Assembly: GCA_963989385.1 (NCBI GenBank)
Contig: OZ022509.1
Span: forward strand, 80,982,043 to 81,046,042
From: Ctena decussata
Lineage: Eukaryota; Mollusca; Bivalvia; Lucinida; Lucinidae
Direction: 5' to 3'
DNA length: 64,000 bases
Every line of letters starts with the position of its first letter. Position 1 is the stretch's first letter. A model generated the notes under the pieces. It worked only from the letters and a program-made list of their open reading frames with translations. It searched no databases and was not told the origin of the DNA. Both the position numbers and the translations under genes were made by a program. Shown piece after piece: positions 58,530 to 64,000 of the stretch.

Positions 58530-58870
58530 GATTTAAACTCACAATTTGAGGAATAACTAAAACACCAATAAATGAAATTTCATTGACTTAACTTCGGTAA
58601 CAATATGTACCGTTATGACATGGTGACGCGTGTCAAGTTTTGTCAGAATTGCATCATTAATGCCAGAGTTATTGCCCTTGTATTGATTTAAAACCTAAAA
58701 ATTGCCCAAAACTAAGGTACCCGTGAATGAAATAAAATGAAACTGAAGACAATAAAGTATTGAATATTGGATTAATACACTCACAGATTTGCCAGAATAG
58801 CGTCACTAATGCATGAGTTATTGTCCATTTATTATATAAAAATCCACAAGTTAAGTCGTCACTAAATTGA
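58530..58870. repeat. Two-unit tandem repeat of ~170 bp
   Basis: Both units share ACCTAAA or AAACTCACAA, CAATAAATGAAAT or GAATGAAATAAAAT, a (T/C)ACA...TTTGTCAGAATTGCATCA or TTTGCCAGAATAGCGTCAC piece, and ATGCCAGAGTTATTG or ATGCATGAGTTATTG. It is probably a remnant of a tandem-repeat cassette. Confidence 0.55.
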
Positions 58871-59019
58871 CAGTTAACGAAATCTAAACCTTAAACAAAT
58901 CAGACCCACTTTGTTTTGTGGGGGTGGGGGAAGGGGCGATTAAAAATCCCCGAGTTCGCTTGTTCCAATTTAGGGCACACTGGGTGCGGATTTCATGACT
59001 TATTGGATTTGAAGAAAGT

Positions 59020-59110
59020 GGTAGGCCATGAGTCGCTGGTGGGAGTCTAACCCACGACTCCCTGCGTGAAAGGTAAACACAGGGCGCTCTGCTCTACAAA
59101 GAACACCTTC
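59020..59110 (-). repeat. tRNA-like SINE head fragment
   Basis: On the - strand TGTAGAGCAGAGCGCCCTGT has an A box and GTGGGTTAGACTCCCACC a B-box-like sequence. No complete cloverleaf with normal acceptor stem is supported, so it is read as a SINE fragment. Confidence 0.45.
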
Positions 59111-60105
59111 CATTCCCCTAAAGAGAACACTTAGGACACTGTAAAGAGAAGTTGTTTGTATATTATATTTGATTCCCTGTTCTGAACCTGAGATGAGTTT
59201 GCGTCAGTGGGAGCAGATTCTTTCCTACTCACAGAGGTAGGCAACTCTTGTGACTTCCTGTTTGCTTCCCTGGGCCGTAACGCTTTCGCAAGGGGGGGGG
59301 GTCTGCTCTGGAGCAAATTCTTTCATTAAGGAGTTGGCTCCAGTTTGGGTGCCCAGAGATTTGGGCGGCTGAGTCACTTCCCAGTCACTTTATCATTTAT
59401 ATACTTTAACATGTAGGCTTGGTAAGCGAGCAGTAGCCAGGATCTGGAAATTGTATGTACCTAACATTTCGTTGGTGACAGTTGGCGTCGTTAAGTGGTA
59501 GTTCAGTGGTCAGCGCAAACCCGGGTAGTGGCGATAAGATTTCGGCATCTGAACACACTTCATTCACTTGCAGAGATGACATTAGAAAAAAGTGTGCCGT
59601 CTTTTGGATCGAGACATTAAACTGGACCCTCTGCAGGGTGAGGCATCCCCTGTGCAAATGAAAGATACCTTTCGTATTCACATTGCTACGAGGAGGTTCA
59701 TTCTGCAAAACTGGAGTGTGCATCGTACACCTGCTCATAATCCTCAAGACAGTGTACATAGACCGAGAACTTCTAGACATGATATGTGGGTGCACCTCCA
59801 TACATCTGTGCCTTCAATTTCAATTTTCTTCCCCGGTCAACAGGACCCTTCCTGCGGTGGGTGATTCTGGGTTGGATTGAGAACGCCAGTTTCTTAGGAA
59901 TGAGATTTTTCCTTTGATGTAGCCCCGTTTTGGGACAGGAGCGTATAGATGTTGGGTGAACTGTTCAGTTCAGTTCAGTTCAATTCTCCTAACGACTTTG
60001 GATTTTAGATTTAAAAAATGATTTGATTAAATTATTTTTGTAGACTATTTTCAATAGTAAATCATAAAGTTTTATTACTAAATAAACGGGTGTATTGGAC
60101 GCCTG

Positions 60106-61680
60106 ATGGAAGGCTCTGGACTTAACGAGCTTTTGGAAGTAGTTTATGCTCCCAACACGGTATCTCATATGTTGACTGATAAGGCTGTATCTCGAGCATT
60201 GAGGGGACATTTTCTTGTTGGTGACAGCTTAAATGCCATGCTCCATGCTAGGCTGTTTGACATTCAACTGCTAATCTTACTGCAAGAAAAAGATCTGGAT
60301 TCAGCAGAAAACACTTCTGATTTGAGGCCTGAAGAACTTTCTGAAGTACCACACTCAGACGAATCTACATCTGATTCAGCACAAATTGAGGGCAGGTTAG
60401 ACCGTGTAGAAGATAAACCTCACACTGTAATGGAGACACTAATGCTTAATGCCACTTTGAAAGAAGTATGTGATTTATATGAAACATTGATGAGCGGAGA
60501 AATTGATGTGGAAGCAGTTTGTGAAAACCCTGTTTTAAAGACTCTTGAGGGAACACTTCTAAATGAGAAAAGAGCCTTGTTAAACTATCGGACTGCAAAA
60601 TTGTGGCTTCAGTACGTGACAATGATTGACCTTTTACGTAAGTTTCTTAATGCAGATTGCACTGGTAACTGGCAGCTACACCTTCAATCAGTGAAAGAAA
60701 TGCTTCCCTATTTTGCCGCTGCTGGTCACAATTGTATGTCAAGTCAGCCTACATGTATCTGCAGATGATGGGAAAACTGGAGCATGAACATCCTGATATC
60801 TACCAATTATTCAATGACGGTTATCATGTGATAAGAAGGAGTGATCGTTACTTGGCTGGTCTATCATCTGATTTAATAATTGAACAGGTTCTGATTAAAA
60901 GCATCAAGTCTACTGGTGGTTTGACACGTGGCCATGGAATGTCAGAATCACAAAGAACACAGTGGCTCCTCTCGATGCCAGCATGTACTGAAATCAACAA
61001 TTCCATGCAAACGTTCATAACTGTAGATTATCACACAAGTGATCAACATGTAGAATCTAGCCTGTCAAGAAAAGCAAGAGACCAAAAGGACCGTCTGAAA
61101 TGGTTGTCATTCCTTCAAGAGAGAAGCCCATTTGTTGAAGAAGTTTCCTTGAGAAATATTGAAACTGGTGTAGAAGGAGATCCTTCAGTCAATGTTTACA
61201 TAGCTAAGGAAGTTGCAGATCGAGTTATTGAATCAATCGTTGGAAAATCTGTGACAGAGTACAGTTTTAAAAAGTCTGAACAAGCTGTGACCTTAAATGC
61301 CAAACATTCTTTAAAAATTGGCGGAGAAGCTCTTCACGTTGATTCTCAGCTTCTGTTCCCGAGACTCGAAGCTACTGCTGGTAGACTCGTCGAAAATTAT
61401 TCTGAAATCTTTTCTTATGAGATATGTAGCTATCCTGCCTCTCTCTTCGAAGCATCTGGTCTTCTTAGACAAGCAGATAAGCCATCTCTGGCCTCTGCTA
61501 TTTGGTCCCTTAATGTATGTGGTGTTCAAGAAACTCTCACTGAACCTTTACAGTACGTTTTAGATGGCGGCTCATTAATACAGTGGTTACCCTGGGCACG
61601 CGGAGTAACATTTTCAGCTATATGAAATATGTATGTTGACTACGTCAGTCGTAGATATCAAAATGCTTTTACGAAGATAA
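60106..61680 (+). pseudogene. Fragment of a large uncharacterised metazoan protein family, frameshifted
   Basis: Two frames overlap by one base at 60732: 60106-60735 (ending EMLPYFAAAGHN) and 60732-61625 (starting YVKSAYMYLQMMGKLEHEHP). A one-base loss therefore breaks the gene. Conserved-looking blocks include DRYLAGLSSDLIIEQVLIKS, GGLTRGHGMSESQRTQWLLS and VLDGGSLIQWLPWARG. The frame closes with a TGA at 61623, but similarity appears to resume just after it (YVDYVSRRYQ), so the stop is premature. The N-terminus and the C-terminal PIN-like nuclease part that I recall in full-length relatives are absent. The family is often multicopy and may be mobile-element derived; this rests on memory. No host function is assigned. 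Confidence 0.7.
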
Positions 61681-61689
61681 ATACTATGC

Positions 61690-62329
61690 GTCTCACTTTT
61701 AAATCATGCGACTCGATTTAAGCATGTAGATATTCACCTTAAAATCATGCAACACGCTATGCAGTGAAAACTGCCACGTGAGGTATTCACCAATAATTCG
61801 TGCATGACCTAGCCACAATTTCCGTAAATGTTTTATTACCACAGTTACCCTAAAAACTGTAGCCCTACTGATTGAAAGGATTAAGATAATTTCAACGACA
61901 TAGTCGACGATCCGATTCATTTCGTAACACATTTATCTGTAATAATTGATATGATATAACATTATTGCTGTGAGTTTTATTTCTAAGAACCTATTCTGCC
62001 TCTGCCAGAATTTAATCTAGAAGCTTAAGATAGAATTTGGCACATTTTCTTGTTGAATGTAAAGCCATCTAGGTCTAAAAATGATATAAATTACCCCAAC
62101 CACTTTATTCGGCCTTAAAATCTTAAGTGAATTTTCGAAGGTCAGTAGCTGAACTGCAACGATAAATATGTCATACTGATGACTTAGCTTAGCATAAACA
62201 TGCTTCAATTTAGAAAACTGATCTCTGAAGGCATGAGAAGTCAGAAACAAAGGCACAAAGAGCAGAATACTGCATGCATAATAACACAAACAGCGCAACA
62301 TACTTATGAATAGTCTTTGTAAATCTCCT
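61690..62329. other. Stretch without a gene
   Basis: This is unassigned AT-rich sequence between the pseudogene and the tandem array. Antisense frames at 61699-62361 show no recognisable domain. Confidence 0.45.
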
Positions 62330-63520
62330 CGGCAGGAAATATGTAGGGGACCACTAAACATTGCTACGTACTAAACATGTTAGCTCCGGGCCTTATGGTT
62401 TCACAGAAGAAGATAATTTATTAAGATTCTAAGAAGTAAGAGAAGAAGATTTTTTAAGTTTTTTTTCCCGATTTTAAGTCTATTGTTGCCAATGATCTCC
62501 GTGGGGGGAAGGCGCGGGGGCATGGAAGAGGGGCGGGGGGACAATTTGGATCCCAGGGGCATTGTTTGAAGGATTTATGTATCTGACCACTAAACATCGT
62601 TACCTACTAAATATGTAAGATCTGGGCCTCATGGTTTCAGAGAACATTGTTGAAGGTTCTCAGCTATGTAGCCCTATATTAACAAATAACCCCCTAGGGT
62701 GGGGCCTGTTTGGACCCCAGGGGCATTGTTTGCAGGATTTATGCAGGGGATCACTAAACATTGCTACATACTAAATGTTTAAGCTCTGGGCCTCATGGTT
62801 TCAGAGAAGAAGATTTCTTTTAGTTTTTCCCTTCATAAGACAAAGGGAGCTAATGACCCCTGGGGCGTGGCCAATTTGAACCCAAGGGCCATGATTGGCA
62901 GGATTTATGTATGTGACTACTAACCAGTGCTTCATACTGAATATGTAAGCTCTGGGACTCATAGTTTCAGAGAGGAAACTTTTTCAAGGTTCTTAAAGCT
63001 ATATAGCCCTGTATAAACAAATGACCCCCTGAAATGGGGCCAGTTTGGACCCCAGGGACATGGTTGGCAGGATTAATGTACGGGACCACTAGACACTACT
63101 ACATACTAAATGTATCAGCTCTGGGCCTCATGGTTTCAGAAAAGAAGATTTTTTTTAAGTTTTTCCCAGTATAAGTCTATGGGGTGGCCAGTTTGGACCC
63201 GCGGGGCATGGTTGGCAGGATTTATGTATGTGACCACTAAACATTGCTACATACTAAATATGAGAGCTGTGGTTCTCATGGTTTCAGAAAAGAAGATTCT
63301 TGAAAGTTTGTTAGGCTATTTAGCCCTATATAAAACAATGTGCCCCTAGAGTAGGGCCAGTTTGGACCCCAAGGGATGAATTGGCAGGAGTGATGTAGGG
63401 GACCACTAAACATTGCTACATACTAAATATATATGCACTGGGCCTCATGGCTTCAGAGAAGACGATTTTTTAAGTTTTTCCCATTACAAGTCTATGGGGC
63501 TATATGTTGCCATGGCAATC
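62330..63520. repeat. Tandem array of ~165-bp units
   Basis: Seven diverged units are marked by ACCACTAAACATTGCTACAT (near 62351, 62586, 62750, 62916, 63084, 63232 and 63402). Each is followed by AAGCTCTGGGCCTCATGGTT, then TTTGGACCCCAGGGGCAT and TTGGCAGGATTTATGTA. Alternate units differ in the middle (CCCTATATAAACAAATGACC type or TTTTTCCCATTATAAGTCTA type), hinting at a two-unit higher-order period. No gene is seen. Confidence 0.85.
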
Positions 63521-63629
63521 AGAGTTCCAATCTGATCTGCCCTTTAACCATTTGCAGCCAATTCCCTACCCCAACAATGCTGCACCTAAAATTTGATCAA
63601 GATTGCACAGATGGTTTAGGAGATATTTA

Positions 63630-63716
63630 TGTTTAAAAGTGTGGACGGCGACAAGAACTACGGACCAAGGCTGCACTATAAGCTCACCTTGACAGGTGAG
63701 CTAATAACTTAACAAA
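63630..63716. repeat. Element end with GCTCACC...GGTGAGC hairpin
   Basis: GTGTGGACGGCGACAAGAAC, then CTATAAGCTCACCTTGACAG and GTGAGCTAATAA. The hairpin AGCTCACCTTGACAGGTGAGCT is a terminal structure I associate with repeats following tandem arrays in bivalve DNA. A relative (GGACGCGGATGCAGACAC through GGCGAGCTCAAAC) lies at 63890-63977. Confidence 0.55.
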
Positions 63717-64000
63717 CATCCCTTATTTTAACATGAAATTTCCAAGTCCATGACCTTGACCTCAAGATAACTGAGTGGGCAAGGGTGTAAAACGTAAGAC
63801 CATTATCTAGCATACGTGACAGTATCAACTTAGGCTATCAATGGGTTAAAGAGATATGGGTGTTTAATAACCTAAGACACCCAAAAGGTGGACATGGACG
63901 CGGATGCAGACACGGATGCCGACACCGAGTTGACAATAATAGATCTTCCCGAAGATCATTCAGGCGAGCTCAAACAATGACTTCTTTCGAGAGGAGTGGG
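63717..64000. other. End of window, repeat-like
   Basis: This contains ACCTTGACCTCAAGATAACTG and a GGACATGGACGCGGATGCAG run of imperfect hexamers (GGATGC/GACACC), resembling the end of the element at 63630-63716. No gene is seen. Confidence 0.4.

Overview
The window looks like nuclear DNA of an invertebrate animal, most probably a bivalve mollusc. It is AT-rich. Genes are split into short exons with GT-AG introns (one GC-AG) and introns of about 0.3-3 kb. The introns are packed with palindromic miniature elements, tRNA-derived SINEs and microsatellite-plus-tandem-repeat cassettes, the mix typical of bivalve genomes. The bivalve assignment rests on recollection of these repeat families and is an inference; no species is claimed.

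Layout. Positions 1-310 are a palindromic AT-rich satellite. Positions 1134-10538 (+) carry a complete eight-exon gene for cathepsin C (dipeptidyl peptidase I), 451 residues, with every intron phase consistent. Positions 31728 down to 11093 (-) carry a complete fourteen-exon organic anion transporter (OATP/SLCO family), 674 residues. Its 3' end meets that of cathepsin C tail to tail. Positions 44849 down to 36826 (-) carry a second, tandem OATP copy. Only its last six exons (equivalent to exons 9-14) are present; exons 1-8 were not found anywhere upstream in the window. A 23-base assembly gap at 45919-45941 lies just where they should begin.

From about 46 kb to 64 kb there is no intact gene. 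The stretch holds two opposed degenerate non-LTR retrotransposon 3' ends (46620-47370 and 47660-48240), a frameshifted reverse-transcriptase C-terminal fragment (50082-51006, -), several SINEs, TTA microsatellites, a TIR element at 56414-58510 carrying a nested TA-inserted DNA transposon (56897-58045), a frameshifted pseudogene of a large uncharacterised metazoan family (60106-61680), and a tandem array at 62330-63500.

The most abundant mobile element is a ~237-bp fully palindromic fold-back element beginning GAGCCGCGACACGA. It has eight copies, four of them within about 35 bp of an exon boundary. Other notable structures are a ~930-bp near-complete palindrome inside the second OATP gene (40509-41435) and a 112-bp minisatellite with a higher-order pattern (42704-44018). 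The transporters and the lysosomal protease have no evident joint pathway; their adjacency looks incidental apart from the overlapping 3' ends. No new defence-type or operon-like system was found; the interest lies in gene duplication and mobile-element architecture.
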